Below are positions 45,083 to 53,249 of a stretch of DNA of 53,249 nucleotides, in pieces. Both the position numbers and the translations under genes were made by a program. The stretch comes from Saprospiraceae bacterium (GTDB lineage Bacteria > Bacteroidota > Bacteroidia > Chitinophagales > Saprospiraceae). The notes under the pieces were generated by a model. That model did not search any database, had not been told where the DNA came from, and worked only from the letters and a program-made list of their open reading frames with translations. How positions within the stretch are numbered: the stretch's first letter is position 1; each line of letters begins with the position of its first letter. The stretch lies in NCBI GenBank assembly GCA_016787345.1, contig JAEUUU010000023.1:1-53249 (forward strand). The letters run 5' to 3'.

Positions 45083-46978
45083 ATGCATCGACAAACCCAT
45101 CTTCACCGCCTCCGGACCGAGACCTTCGACCTCTGCATCATTGGCGGCGGGGCTTCGGGTGCAGGCTGTGCGCTCGATGCCGCTTTGCGTGGATTGAAGG
45201 TCGCCTTGGTGGAAAAAAATGATTTTGCCGCCGAAACTTCATCCAGAAGCACCAAACTCATCCACGGCGGCGTCCGGTACCTGGAACAGGCGGTGAAAAA
45301 ACTGGATTTCGGTCAGTTGCGGCAGGTCAAACACGGGCTCGAAGAGCGCCATATCCTGCTGGCCAACGCCCCGCATCTGGCCCGCCCCCTGCCCCTGCTG
45401 ACGCCGGTGTTCAGCCGGTGGGAAGCCTGGTATTTCGCCCTAGGCCTCAAATTGTACGACTGGTTTGCCGCGCGGAAAGACACCTTGCCCAAAAGCCGCC
45501 TGCTGAGTCGCCGGGAAGCCCTGGAACGTATGCCCGGACTGAACCTAGGCATAAAAGGCGCCGTGTTGTACTACGACGGACAAATGGACGACGCGCGTTA
45601 TTGCCTGGCGCTGGTGCAAAGCGCAGCAACCGCCGGCGCCGCGGTAGCCAATCATGTTTCGGTGAGCGGTTTCGACTTTGATGATGCGGGCAGATTGACC
45701 GGAGCGAGACTGACCGATCATCTGCCCGACCCCGGCCAAACCGGGTCTTTTGCCATCAAAGCCCGGCTTTTTCTGAATTGCACAGGACCCTTCTCCGACC
45801 ATATACGCCAAATGGCCAACCCGGCACTCCCGGCCCGGATTCAGGCCTCCAAGGGCGCCCATATCGCCATCCCCCAAACCGTTTTCACCCCTCCACCACC
45901 CACCACCCTGTCACCCACCGAGAGCAGCAACAACCCTTTTTCCAACCCCCAAAACCCAAAGCCTGTTGCCCACAGAGAGCAGCAACAACCCTTTTCCCAA
46001 AACCCAACTCCCAAAAACCAACTCCCAACCCCCAACTCCCAACACCTGTCGCCCCCCGAGAGCAGCAACAACCCTTTTCCCAATACCCAACACCCAATAC
46101 CCAATACCCCACTACCGGCTTTGCTTATCCCTAAAACGCCCGATGGCCGTGTGGTTTTTCTGGTGCCTTACGGCCAACACATGTTGCTCGGCACTACCGA
46201 CGAGCCCTGCCCCGACATCGGGCAGGAGCCCCGGGCCGAACGCCGTGACCTGGATTTTTTACTCGAAACATTAACCCCCTACCTCTCCCGTACACCGGCT
46301 GCCGAAACCGCTACTGCCGGATTCGCCGGCCTGCGCCCGCTGATCCGTGCCGGCGGCCGCGCGGATACCAAAAGTCTCCTGCGCGACCACGAAGTGGAGC
46401 ACGATGCCCGTTCGGGGCTGTACAGTTTGCTCGGCGGCAAGTGGACCACTTACCGGCTGATGGCCCGCGATGCGGTGGATGCTGTTTGCCGTGAACTTGG
46501 CGTACAGGCTGAGTGCCGCACCGCAGCGCACCGCTTGGCAGGTGCGGGCGAGCTCAGGGCCGGCGAACTTGCCGAACGCGCCGCTAGGTATGGAATCGAC
46601 GCGACGGTCGTTCATCACCTTTCAGAGTATTACGGCGACAATTCCCCGGCGGTCATCGACCTTGTCGAGGGCGACGAATCGTTGGCAAAACCGTTGGTCG
46701 CGGGGTTTCCGTTTATCCGCGCCGAAGTGGTTTGGGCGGCGCGCAGGGAAATGGCCTGCACATTGCGCGACGTACTCGCCCGCCGGCTCCGGCTGGAGAT
46801 CGCCGATTGGCAGGCCGCCGGCGCCGCGGCGCCGGCGGTAGCGGCAATTTTGGCGCGCGAATTGGGCTGGCCGGAGGAGCGGGAAAGGGTAGAACGGGAT
46901 AAATACCGCGCATTATTGGCGGATTTTGGCGCCCACCTGAAAACGGGTGGAATAGAGAATGAAAAAAATCATCGCTAA
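45083..46978 (+). CDS. glpD: FAD-dependent glycerol-3-phosphate dehydrogenase with in-frame insertion
   Basis: 631 residues from the ATG at 45083 (the longer frame from 45020 runs through repeat DNA). It oxidises glycerol 3-phosphate to dihydroxyacetone phosphate at the membrane. FAD motif IIGGGASGAGCA (about 20), TSSRSTKLIHGGVRYLE, and the conserved VPYGQHMLLGTTDEPC; a C-terminal GlpD accessory domain follows. About 75 residues (about 270-345) of Pro/Asn/Ser/Gln low-complexity sequence are inserted between GAHIAIPQTVF and LPALLIPKTPDG, which are normally a short loop apart. Function may survive if the loop is exposed. Confidence 0.9.
   Translation: MHRQTHLHRLRTETFDLCIIGGGASGAGCALDAALRGLKVALVEKNDFAAETSSRSTKLIHGGVRYLEQAVKKLDFGQLRQVKHGLEERHILLANAPHLARPLPLLTPVFSRWEAWYFALGLKLYDWFAARKDTLPKSRLLSRREALERMPGLNLGIKGAVLYYDGQMDDARYCLALVQSAATAGAAVANHVSVSGFDFDDAGRLTGARLTDHLPDPGQTGSFAIKARLFLNCTGPFSDHIRQMANPALPARIQASKGAHIAIPQTVFTPPPPTTLSPTESSNNPFSNPQNPKPVAHREQQQPFSQNPTPKNQLPTPNSQHLSPPESSNNPFPNTQHPIPNTPLPALLIPKTPDGRVVFLVPYGQHMLLGTTDEPCPDIGQEPRAERRDLDFLLETLTPYLSRTPAAETATAGFAGLRPLIRAGGRADTKSLLRDHEVEHDARSGLYSLLGGKWTTYRLMARDAVDAVCRELGVQAECRTAAHRLAGAGELRAGELAERAARYGIDATVVHHLSEYYGDNSPAVIDLVEGDESLAKPLVAGFPFIRAEVVWAARREMACTLRDVLARRLRLEIADWQAAGAAAPAVAAILARELGWPEERERVERDKYRALLADFGAHLKTGGIENEKNHR
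45908..46078. repeat. Three copies of a ~34 bp repeat inside glpD
   Basis: CTGT...GAGAGCAGCAACAACCC-type copies start at 45908, 45963 and 46046. The middle copy is translated in a different frame from the other two, so this is a DNA repeat rather than a protein repeat. Related CCCAA-rich tracts flank the copies. Confidence 0.8.
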
Positions 46979-47021
46979 AAATGTTTTTTTTCACTTGCAA
47001 GTATTGCCGCCAAATCCCATC

Positions 47022-47050
47022 TTGCCGGCTATTAACAAGCATTATTTTTA
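47022..47050 (+). promoter_or_regulatory. Candidate promoter of the 130-residue gene
   Basis: TTG at 47022-47024 and TATTTTTA at 47043-47050 (one base from TAnnTTTG), with 18 bases between. Transcription would start near 47057, leaving about ten bases before the ATG at 47067. It lies just after the glpD stop. Confidence 0.4.
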
Positions 47051-47066
47051 CCTAAACATAACACAT

Positions 47067-47459
47067 ATGGCTTCCGATAAAAACTTCGCCTACGTCTCCG
47101 ACCTGCACTACGAACACCTGTTGTGGCGCAATGAACTGAATTTCTACAAGGAAGAACTCAATATTCTGGAGCACCGTCTGGGCGAGATCATCGCAAAAAA
47201 TACGGTCAACGAAGCAGAGGCGGGTGTCGAATCGTTTCAAAACCGATTCGAACTCCAGCGCGAGCACCTCAGCGACCTCAAACACCGTATCAAAAAACAC
47301 GAGCAGTTCCTGGCCAACTATGCCAAGGAGCATCCGATTGCTGTCGACCATGTACATTTTACCGATCATGCCGATATTCGCGAGAACTTTGAACGATTCC
47401 GCGAGCTGTATCAGGAAATGAAACACGAATTCAACCGCTTCGCAGTGAAGTGGATGTAA
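47067..47459 (+). CDS. Unknown helical protein, 130 residues
   Basis: Not recognised. The ATG at 47067 gives a soluble, highly charged, helical protein with two probable coiled coils (about 20-75 and 85-125; many E, K, L and H in heptad-like spacing) and no export signal. It is placed between glpD and glpF on the same strand, with its own promoter-like sequence at 47022-47050. A link to glycerol metabolism is suggested only by position. Confidence 0.7.
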   Translation: MASDKNFAYVSDLHYEHLLWRNELNFYKEELNILEHRLGEIIAKNTVNEAEAGVESFQNRFELQREHLSDLKHRIKKHEQFLANYAKEHPIAVDHVHFTDHADIRENFERFRELYQEMKHEFNRFAVKWM

Positions 47460-47561
47460 TTCGACGACCTGCGAGGATGGACGAATTTGAAGAAGCGGGC
47501 CTGTTCAGCGCATTCTTTTTCAAAATTTCACCCAAAGAGGCTCCGCCTCCATTTGATTCTT

Positions 47562-48266
47562 ATGACAAATTTCCTCGCAGAACTGCTGGGCACCGCCCTG
47601 TTGATCCTTTTGGGCGACGGGGTGGTGGCCGGCGTCGTGCTTCGCGGCACGAAAAATGAAAACTCGGGCTGGATCGTGATTACCATCGGTTGGGCGCTTG
47701 CGGTTACGTTTGCCGTGTATGCGGTGGGTAAAGTGAGCGGCGCGCACCTCAATCCGGCCGTAAGCGTGGCGCTGGCGGCAACGGGGCAGTTTGATTGGTC
47801 TGAAGTGCCGGTTTACGTAGCCGGACAGGTCGCCGGCGCGTTTCTGGGCGCCGTGCTGGTGTGGCTGCATTACCTTCCTCACTGGCGCCAGACCCCCGAT
47901 CAGGGCGCCAAACTGGCCGTTTTTTGCACGGCGCCCGCCATCCGGCACACGCCGGGCAATTTCATCAGCGAATTTATCGGCGCCTTCGTCTTGCTGTTCG
48001 GCTTATCGGCCCTCGGCGTCAACGAATTTGCACAGGGACTAAAACCCCTCGCCGTGGGCGCGTTGGTGCTGGCCATCGGGCATTCGCTGGGCGGCACAAC
48101 CGGCTACGCCATCAATCCCGCCCGCGATTTTGGCCCCCGACTGGCGCATGCCCTGCTGCCGATAGCCGGCAAGGGCGGCTCCGATTGGGGCTATGCCTGG
48201 GTCCCCGTGGTCGCTCCCTTGCTGGGCGGCATTTGCGGTGCGATGGCTTATCGGGGGCTCTTTTGA
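47562..48266 (+). CDS. glpF: Glycerol uptake facilitator (aquaglyceroporin)
   Basis: 234 residues from the ATG at 47562; earlier in-frame ATGs lack family similarity. Six membrane helices with the two pore motifs NPA (64-66) and NPARD (185-189). The Asp after the second NPAR is the feature that separates glycerol channels from water channels. It sits close to glpD; glycerol kinase is not in the window. A GC-rich hairpin (48256-48269) spans the stop codon. Confidence 0.93.
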   Translation: MTNFLAELLGTALLILLGDGVVAGVVLRGTKNENSGWIVITIGWALAVTFAVYAVGKVSGAHLNPAVSVALAATGQFDWSEVPVYVAGQVAGAFLGAVLVWLHYLPHWRQTPDQGAKLAVFCTAPAIRHTPGNFISEFIGAFVLLFGLSALGVNEFAQGLKPLAVGALVLAIGHSLGGTTGYAINPARDFGPRLAHALLPIAGKGGSDWGYAWVPVVAPLLGGICGAMAYRGLF

Positions 48267-48269
48267 GCC
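48256..48269 (+). other. Short hairpin at the end of glpF
   Basis: GGCTC (48256-48260) pairs with GAGCC (48265-48269) around a TTTT loop. No T tract follows, so a terminator role is uncertain. Confidence 0.3.
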
Positions 48270-48339
48270 GGCCACATAATTCCCCTGCCCAAAAACCGTT
48301 TATTTTGCCTGTAAAAAATACCAGCAGGAAATTTCCACC

Positions 48340-51300
48340 ATGACTTTTTTTTCGCTCCGCCCGGCAGCAATGCTGCTGTTGGCTTTCGTTTTTGCTCAAA
48401 ACCTGTTTGCTCAAAAAGCCGGACTGCAGGTCACGCGCTGCTCTGGCGTCGATAAAAGCCGCGCCATTACCCATATTCACGTCGATTCGGACAACAGCAA
48501 ATGGGTGGGCAGCGCCCGCGCACTCTCGCAGGTGCGCGCCTGCGATCTGGGCACACCAGCCACACTGGCCGCCGGCGAACGCTCCGCTTTGATGTACCCC
48601 GGCGGCAATGCCGACGTGCGCTGGACCGATGAAACCCTCACGCTTATACTCAACAGCCCGGCGACCGTCACGGCGGCGCATTACGACGCGGCCAATGATT
48701 TTCTGTGGCTGGGTACCAAAGACGCCGGTTTGTTGCAGTTGAAAACAAAGCCGGCTTTGACCAAAGTCGCACAGTTTAATACCTCCAATTCCAAACTGCG
48801 CAGCAACGAAATCAACAATATCCTGCGCGATAAAACCGGGCGCCTCTGGATCAGTAGCCGCGACGGCCTCATGACCGGCACGCCGGGCAAATGGCGCGGC
48901 GAATTGCAGGGCTACGACGTACAGCGCGTCCGCGAATACGGCGCCGACCTTTACGTGCTCGCCGACGGTGAATTCTGGCTCGTCGAGCGCGGCGAAAAAG
49001 TAAAAGCCATCCCCATTCCCGACGATGCCGTGGAAAGCGACCCGATCGATTTCGACCTCGATGCCGAAGGTAACCTGTGGATGCTCTCCGCCATCGTGAC
49101 CCGCCTCAACCTGCTCACCGACGAATTCGAAACGTTCAGCGGCCCCGAAGACTACACCAGCCAGTACGGCCGATGCATCGCCGCCGACCAGGACGGCGCC
49201 ATCTGGATCGGCACCGACGACAAGGGCCTTTATGCCATCGACAAAGCTTCTTCCCTGACCGTCAATATTTTAACGGAGAAAGAAGCCAGTTGTACCGGCA
49301 GCGGTAAAGACGCCGCCCTGCGCGTCAAAGTGAGCGGCGGCAAAGCGCCCTTTACCTACGAATGGTCGGTTCAGGGGGTTACCGGCGATGCACCCCAAAA
49401 CCTCGCGGCAGGGGCCTATTCCGTCACTGTCACCGATGCTTCGGGCAAAACAAAATCTGCCAAAACCACCCTGGCCGACCCAATCATTACGCTCAGCCCC
49501 GAAAGCAAACAGCCCGAAAGCGGCCCCGGCAAAAACGACGGGCAGGCCGAAGTAAAAGCCAGCGGCGGCAGCGGTTCTTACACGTACAAATGGGACAGCG
49601 GCGAAAGTGCAGCAGCCGCCAAAAAACTCGCCGAAGGCGTGCACCACGTCACCGTCACCGATTCGCGCGGCTGCACGGCCACAGCCACGGTGACCATCAC
49701 GCAAAAAGTACCCGTGCTGGAAGTCAAAGTGGCGGAAACGGAAAAAATCCGCTGCAACAACGCCACCACCAGCCTGAAAGCAGCGGCCTCGGGCGGCAAA
49801 CCGCCGTACAAATACGCATGGAGCAATCCGGCCTTCAGCGGCGAACAACCCGCCAACGTGCCGCGCGGCGATTACCTCGTCACCGTCACCGACGCGCTTG
49901 GCGCCACGGCTTCGGCCCTGATCAAAGTCTCCGATCCCGAGCTGCTCACGGCGCAGGTCACCGTGCAGGCGCCCGCCTCCACCGGCAACGCCGACGGCAA
50001 GGCGACGGCACAGGTGCGCGGTGGCACCCCCCCGTACACTTACCTGTGGGATACGGGCGAAACCGGCGCCGCCAGCGTCAAACTCGGACCCGGCGAGCAT
50101 AGCCTGAAAGTTACCGATGCCAATGGCTGCAATGCGGGTTTTGTTTTTAAAGTACTGGAAAATATCCTCCCGCTCAGCGTAACGGTCGCCGAGACGGAAA
50201 AAATCAAATGCCAAAGTTTCAAAACAGACCTGAAAGCTACCGTCAGCGGTGGCAAGGCGCCTTTTAAATACACCTGGAGCAATCCGGCGCTCAGCGGCGA
50301 GCAGCCCACCGGCGTGGCGAGTGGCACGTACAAACTGACCGTCACCGACGCGGCCGGCGGTACCGCTACGGCCGAATACGTGCTCCGCGAGCCCGATTTG
50401 CTGGTCGCTATCGGCGAAGTCGTCGCACCGGCCAGCACGGGCGGCAGCGACGGCAAAGTTTCGGTCAGGGCCAAAGGCGGCACGGGTAAATACACCTACA
50501 CCTGGGACAACGGCGAAACCTCCACCCTCGCCACCAAACTCAGCCCGGGTATGCACTCCGTTACCGTCGTCGACGAGATGGGCTGCAAAGCCATCTTCGG
50601 CGCTATGGTGCCCGAAAACATCCTGCCGCTTTCCGCCAGTATCGAAGAAACCGGCGAAATCAAATGTGCGGGTGAAAAAAGCGCGCTGAAGGTTGCGGTC
50701 AACGGCGGCAAAGCCCCATTTACATACGCCTGGAACAGCCCTGCCCTCAGCGGCGACCAACCCGCCGGCGTGGCCGCAGGTACCTGGCAGGTCACCGTTA
50801 CCGATGCTGCCGGTAATACCCAGACCGCCGCTACGGTCGTCAAATCCCCCGATCCGGTCAGCGTGACCGTACAAGCCACGGCCCCGGCCAGCACGGGCGG
50901 CAGCAATGGCAAAGCTTCGGCCAGCGCCAAAGGCGGCAAAGGCAACTATTCCTACCGCTGGGACACCGGCGAAACCGCCGCCGCCGCCGTCAAACTCGCA
51001 CCGGGCGCCCACAGCGTCACCGTCACCGACGCCAATGGCTGTGCCGCCACCGGCAGCGTCGAGATTACTGAAAATATCCTGCCTCTGGCCGTGACGATCG
51101 AAGAGACGGACAAAATCAAATGCGCGGGCGATAAAACCAGTCTGAAAGCCACCGTCAGCGGCGGAAAAGAGCCCTTCCAGTATGCCTGGAACAATCCCGC
51201 ACTCAGCGGCGCCCAACCCGCCAATGTGGCCGCCGGCGATTATCAGGTTACCGTCAGCGATGCCAGCGGCAAATCGGCTACCGCCCGCCTCAACGTCGTG

Positions 51301-52380
51301 CAACCCGCCCCGCTCAGCCTGATCGCCACCGTCCAGTCGCCCGCCAGCACCGGCAATGCCGACGGTAAGGCAGTCGCCCAGCCGCGCGGCGGCACCGGCG
51401 CCTATATTTTTGCCTGGGACAACGGCGAATCCACGGCCAACGCCGTGCGCCTCGGCCCCGGCAAACACAGCGTCACGGTCACCGATGCCAACGGCTGCTC
51501 CGCCGTTGCCACCTTCGACATTTCCGAAAACATCCTGCCGCTGGCACTCCAGATCGAAGTAGATGGAAAGATCAAATGCGCCGGCGAAACTGTTCGGCTC
51601 AAAGCCAAAGTCAGCGGCGGCAAAGGCCCATTCCAATATGCCTGGGACAATGTCGCGCTGCAGGGCGAAAGCCCGGCCAACGTGGCAGCGGGCGACTACC
51701 AGCTCACCCTCACCGACGCGCAGGGAAAAACCGCCGTCGCAACCGCGAGTGTAAAAGCCCCGGCGCCCCTGACCGTGGAGGTGACGCGCAACATCGGCGC
51801 TACGACCGATCGCAGCAACGACGGCCGGGTGCTCGTCAAAGCCTCCGGTGGCACGGGTACGCCCACGTTTGCCTGGGACAACGGCGAAACCACTGCCCAA
51901 ACCAAAAAACTGGGCCTGGGCCTGCACAGCGTCACGGTCACCGACGGTAACGGCTGCGTTGCCAAAGCCGAGGTTGAGGTCAAACAGCGTATCCTGCCCG
52001 CGCTCACCGTCGGTCAGTTGTCGAGCGGCCAAACCATCCGCATGGAACAATTGCGCTTCGAAGCCGACAGTTCCAGCCTGAACGCCGACTGCCTGCCTGT
52101 GCTCAACGAGCTCTACGACTTCCTTTCCGAAAACGGCGGCATCGTGATCGAAATCGGCGGGCATACCAACAGCACCCCGCCCGACGAATTCTGCGACCGC
52201 CTCTCCACCGCCCGCGCCAAATCGGTGGCCGATTACCTGATTTCCAAGGGTATTGCCCCGCAACGGGTGGCCTACAAAGGTTATGGCAAACGCAAGCCCA
52301 TCGCCTCCAACGCCACCGCGGAAGGCCGGAGAACCAACCAGCGGGTAGAGATCAAAATTTTGAAACTGGAGGGGGATTGA
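48340..52380 (+). CDS. SprB-repeat/OmpA-domain outer-membrane protein
   Basis: 1346 residues. Signal peptide (about 1-24, NLFAQ). Residues 30-310 are two-component-propeller-like strands (KWVGS, GRLWISS, GNLWML, GAIWIGT), then six pairs of SprB-like repeats (about 315-1210). Each pair has a GGK.PF.Y.W type and a GG.G.Y.Y.WD.GE type, ending VTDA.G. A C-terminal OmpA domain (about 1225-1343; FEADSS.LN, IEIGGHTNS, LSTARAKSVADYL, NQRVEIK) would bind peptidoglycan. This combination suggests a wall-anchored outer-membrane protein tied to gliding or surface adhesion. No other gliding gene is next to it. Confidence 0.92.
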   Translation: MTFFSLRPAAMLLLAFVFAQNLFAQKAGLQVTRCSGVDKSRAITHIHVDSDNSKWVGSARALSQVRACDLGTPATLAAGERSALMYPGGNADVRWTDETLTLILNSPATVTAAHYDAANDFLWLGTKDAGLLQLKTKPALTKVAQFNTSNSKLRSNEINNILRDKTGRLWISSRDGLMTGTPGKWRGELQGYDVQRVREYGADLYVLADGEFWLVERGEKVKAIPIPDDAVESDPIDFDLDAEGNLWMLSAIVTRLNLLTDEFETFSGPEDYTSQYGRCIAADQDGAIWIGTDDKGLYAIDKASSLTVNILTEKEASCTGSGKDAALRVKVSGGKAPFTYEWSVQGVTGDAPQNLAAGAYSVTVTDASGKTKSAKTTLADPIITLSPESKQPESGPGKNDGQAEVKASGGSGSYTYKWDSGESAAAAKKLAEGVHHVTVTDSRGCTATATVTITQKVPVLEVKVAETEKIRCNNATTSLKAAASGGKPPYKYAWSNPAFSGEQPANVPRGDYLVTVTDALGATASALIKVSDPELLTAQVTVQAPASTGNADGKATAQVRGGTPPYTYLWDTGETGAASVKLGPGEHSLKVTDANGCNAGFVFKVLENILPLSVTVAETEKIKCQSFKTDLKATVSGGKAPFKYTWSNPALSGEQPTGVASGTYKLTVTDAAGGTATAEYVLREPDLLVAIGEVVAPASTGGSDGKVSVRAKGGTGKYTYTWDNGETSTLATKLSPGMHSVTVVDEMGCKAIFGAMVPENILPLSASIEETGEIKCAGEKSALKVAVNGGKAPFTYAWNSPALSGDQPAGVAAGTWQVTVTDAAGNTQTAATVVKSPDPVSVTVQATAPASTGGSNGKASASAKGGKGNYSYRWDTGETAAAAVKLAPGAHSVTVTDANGCAATGSVEITENILPLAVTIEETDKIKCAGDKTSLKATVSGGKEPFQYAWNNPALSGAQPANVAAGDYQVTVSDASGKSATARLNVVQPAPLSLIATVQSPASTGNADGKAVAQPRGGTGAYIFAWDNGESTANAVRLGPGKHSVTVTDANGCSAVATFDISENILPLALQIEVDGKIKCAGETVRLKAKVSGGKGPFQYAWDNVALQGESPANVAAGDYQLTLTDAQGKTAVATASVKAPAPLTVEVTRNIGATTDRSNDGRVLVKASGGTGTPTFAWDNGETTAQTKKLGLGLHSVTVTDGNGCVAKAEVEVKQRILPALTVGQLSSGQTIRMEQLRFEADSSSLNADCLPVLNELYDFLSENGGIVIEIGGHTNSTPPDEFCDRLSTARAKSVADYLISKGIAPQRVAYKGYGKRKPIASNATAEGRRTNQRVEIKILKLEGD
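49280..51980 (+). repeat. Six-pair SprB-type tandem repeat, ~456 bp period
   Basis: The ENILPL linker (four near-identical copies) starts at 50158, 50613, 51070 and 51525, spaced 455-457 bp. Diverged linkers precede and follow. Each period encodes two SprB-like repeats (about 152 residues). Confidence 0.85.
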
Positions 52381-52400
52381 TCCGGCTTTTTTCGGAATCA
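52378..52400 (+). terminator. Possible terminator after the SprB/OmpA gene
   Basis: TGATCCG pairs with CGGAATCA through a one-base bulge around a GCTTTTTT loop, followed by TTTTC. The stop TGA forms the start of the stem. Confidence 0.35.
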
Positions 52401-52428
52401 TTTTCAGTCGGTCGGCGTTGGCATTTTT

Positions 52429-53249
52429 ATGAAAGAAAAAACCATCGCCGACCGGCTGGCCGAAAAAACGGGCTGCCCCGATCTCATCGATATTTTAGCG
52501 GAAAAACTGAGTTTGTCGGAGCTCAATTCCTTGTTGCTGGAAGTTTTTCGCCGGCAGGCGGGGCAAATTTCACCGGCTGGACTAGTCCGGCAGTACCGAC
52601 AAAACCGCTTCGTGCAGCCTTCGGCCATCGACCCGCTGGCGTTGCTTACCCTTGATACGCAATTGTTCCAGGCCGCCCGGCAGGCGGGTTTTACAGCCAC
52701 GACGTTGTCGCCGCTTAGCCCGCTCGGAACCTGTTCCGTGACCAGTCCGACGAGCCAGCACAAGATCGTGTCGGCCCTGCGCGGAACCGAGGTCACCGCC
52801 GACGCTACCAACCTGCTGGCGCTCGAATCGGTGCGCTGCCGGCAGTCGGACCGTTTCCCGGATGCCATCCTGCATTTATGCGCCAGTCATCGCCACGTGC
52901 GGGCGCAGCCGCCGATGATGAAGGGGCATACGGCGCATTTTCAGGTATTTTGCCTTACATCAGCCGGTCGCGACACCGGCGAGGGGCAGTTTGAACAGGA
53001 GGCTTTGTTCCGGCACTGGGGTTTTTACCACGACTTTTTACAAAAACACCTCGGTTTTCCGCTGCGCTTTCAACTGACCGATTTGAGTGCCGACGAACGG
53101 GAAGAGCGCCTGCTGGCCGCGATTGTTGCCGGACTGGAAGAACGGAAATGGCCTTTTGAGGTACGCCGCCTCGGGCCCGCGTCGCAGCCTTACTACCGCC
53201 TTTTACAAGCAAAAATATTCATCCCCTGGGGCGAGCGCGAGGTCGATAT
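52429..53249 (+). CDS. Unknown protein, 3' end outside window
   Basis: The ATG at 52429 opens a frame without stop to the right edge (273 complete codons visible). No signal peptide. The N-terminal ~45 residues are helical (LAEKLSLSELNSLLLEVF); the rest is a mixed fold with PLSPLGTCSV, RGTEVTADATN and a QLT.LSADERE stretch. I do not recognise the family. It starts about 50 bp after the SprB/OmpA gene and could be co-transcribed. Confidence 0.75.
   Translation, partial: MKEKTIADRLAEKTGCPDLIDILAEKLSLSELNSLLLEVFRRQAGQISPAGLVRQYRQNRFVQPSAIDPLALLTLDTQLFQAARQAGFTATTLSPLSPLGTCSVTSPTSQHKIVSALRGTEVTADATNLLALESVRCRQSDRFPDAILHLCASHRHVRAQPPMMKGHTAHFQVFCLTSAGRDTGEGQFEQEALFRHWGFYHDFLQKHLGFPLRFQLTDLSADEREERLLAAIVAGLEERKWPFEVRRLGPASQPYYRLLQAKIFIPWGEREVD

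Noticed and set aside
49270-52401. 1043-codon minus-strand frame
   Set aside because: Antisense of the SprB/OmpA gene; the plus frame has the signal peptide and domains.

Overview
The window reads as a chromosomal segment of a Bacteroidota bacterium, most likely of the Saprospiria type. The evidence is protein-level: several C-terminal type IX secretion (T9SS) sorting domains, GEVED and SdrD-B modules, HYR-like and dockerin-like repeats, a SprB-repeat/OmpA protein, and a mevalonate-pathway decarboxylase. Candidate promoters also fit the Bacteroidota TAnnTTTG form. No rRNA, tRNA or CRISPR array was seen. DNA is GC-rich, so long open frames appear opposite real genes.

Region 1 (1-21678, all minus strand) is a cell-surface locus. 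It holds a giant gene running off the left edge (at least 4108 codons; open on the minus strand from 12325 to the window edge), a 135-residue unknown protein, two paralogous 511-residue helical proteins, and a second large surface protein (1464 residues). The giant protein has an N-terminal propeller-like region, then six ~340-residue GEVED+SdrD-B modules forming a probable stalk, then a region homologous to the 1464-residue protein.

Region 2 (21983-33599) has a secreted CotH-kinase protein, a LytTR response regulator with its histidine kinase, a secreted beta-helix/FG-GAP/ASPIC protein, a small unknown protein, diphosphomevalonate decarboxylase, a PASTA protein, a rhodanese, a metzincin-type lipoprotein and a small lipoprotein.

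Region 3 (33749-43455) has a third paralogue of the HYR/dockerin/T9SS family, a membrane protein downstream of penicillin-binding protein 1C, and the proline operon proB-proA.

Region 4 (43467-53249) starts with an insertion sequence whose transposase is split by a frameshift and whose ends share sequence with a short genomic repeat. It is followed by a glycerol cluster (glpD with an in-frame low-complexity insertion, a 130-residue helical protein, glpF), a SprB-repeat/OmpA protein with six paired repeats, and a partial unknown gene at the right edge.

The strongest leads for something undescribed are: the surface locus in which two identical-length helical paralogues and a small Cys-containing protein sit between two members of one giant-protein family; the dockerin-like plus cohesin-like pairing inside those proteins; the repeat inserted into glpD; and the insertion sequence bounded by inverted copies of a genomic repeat.
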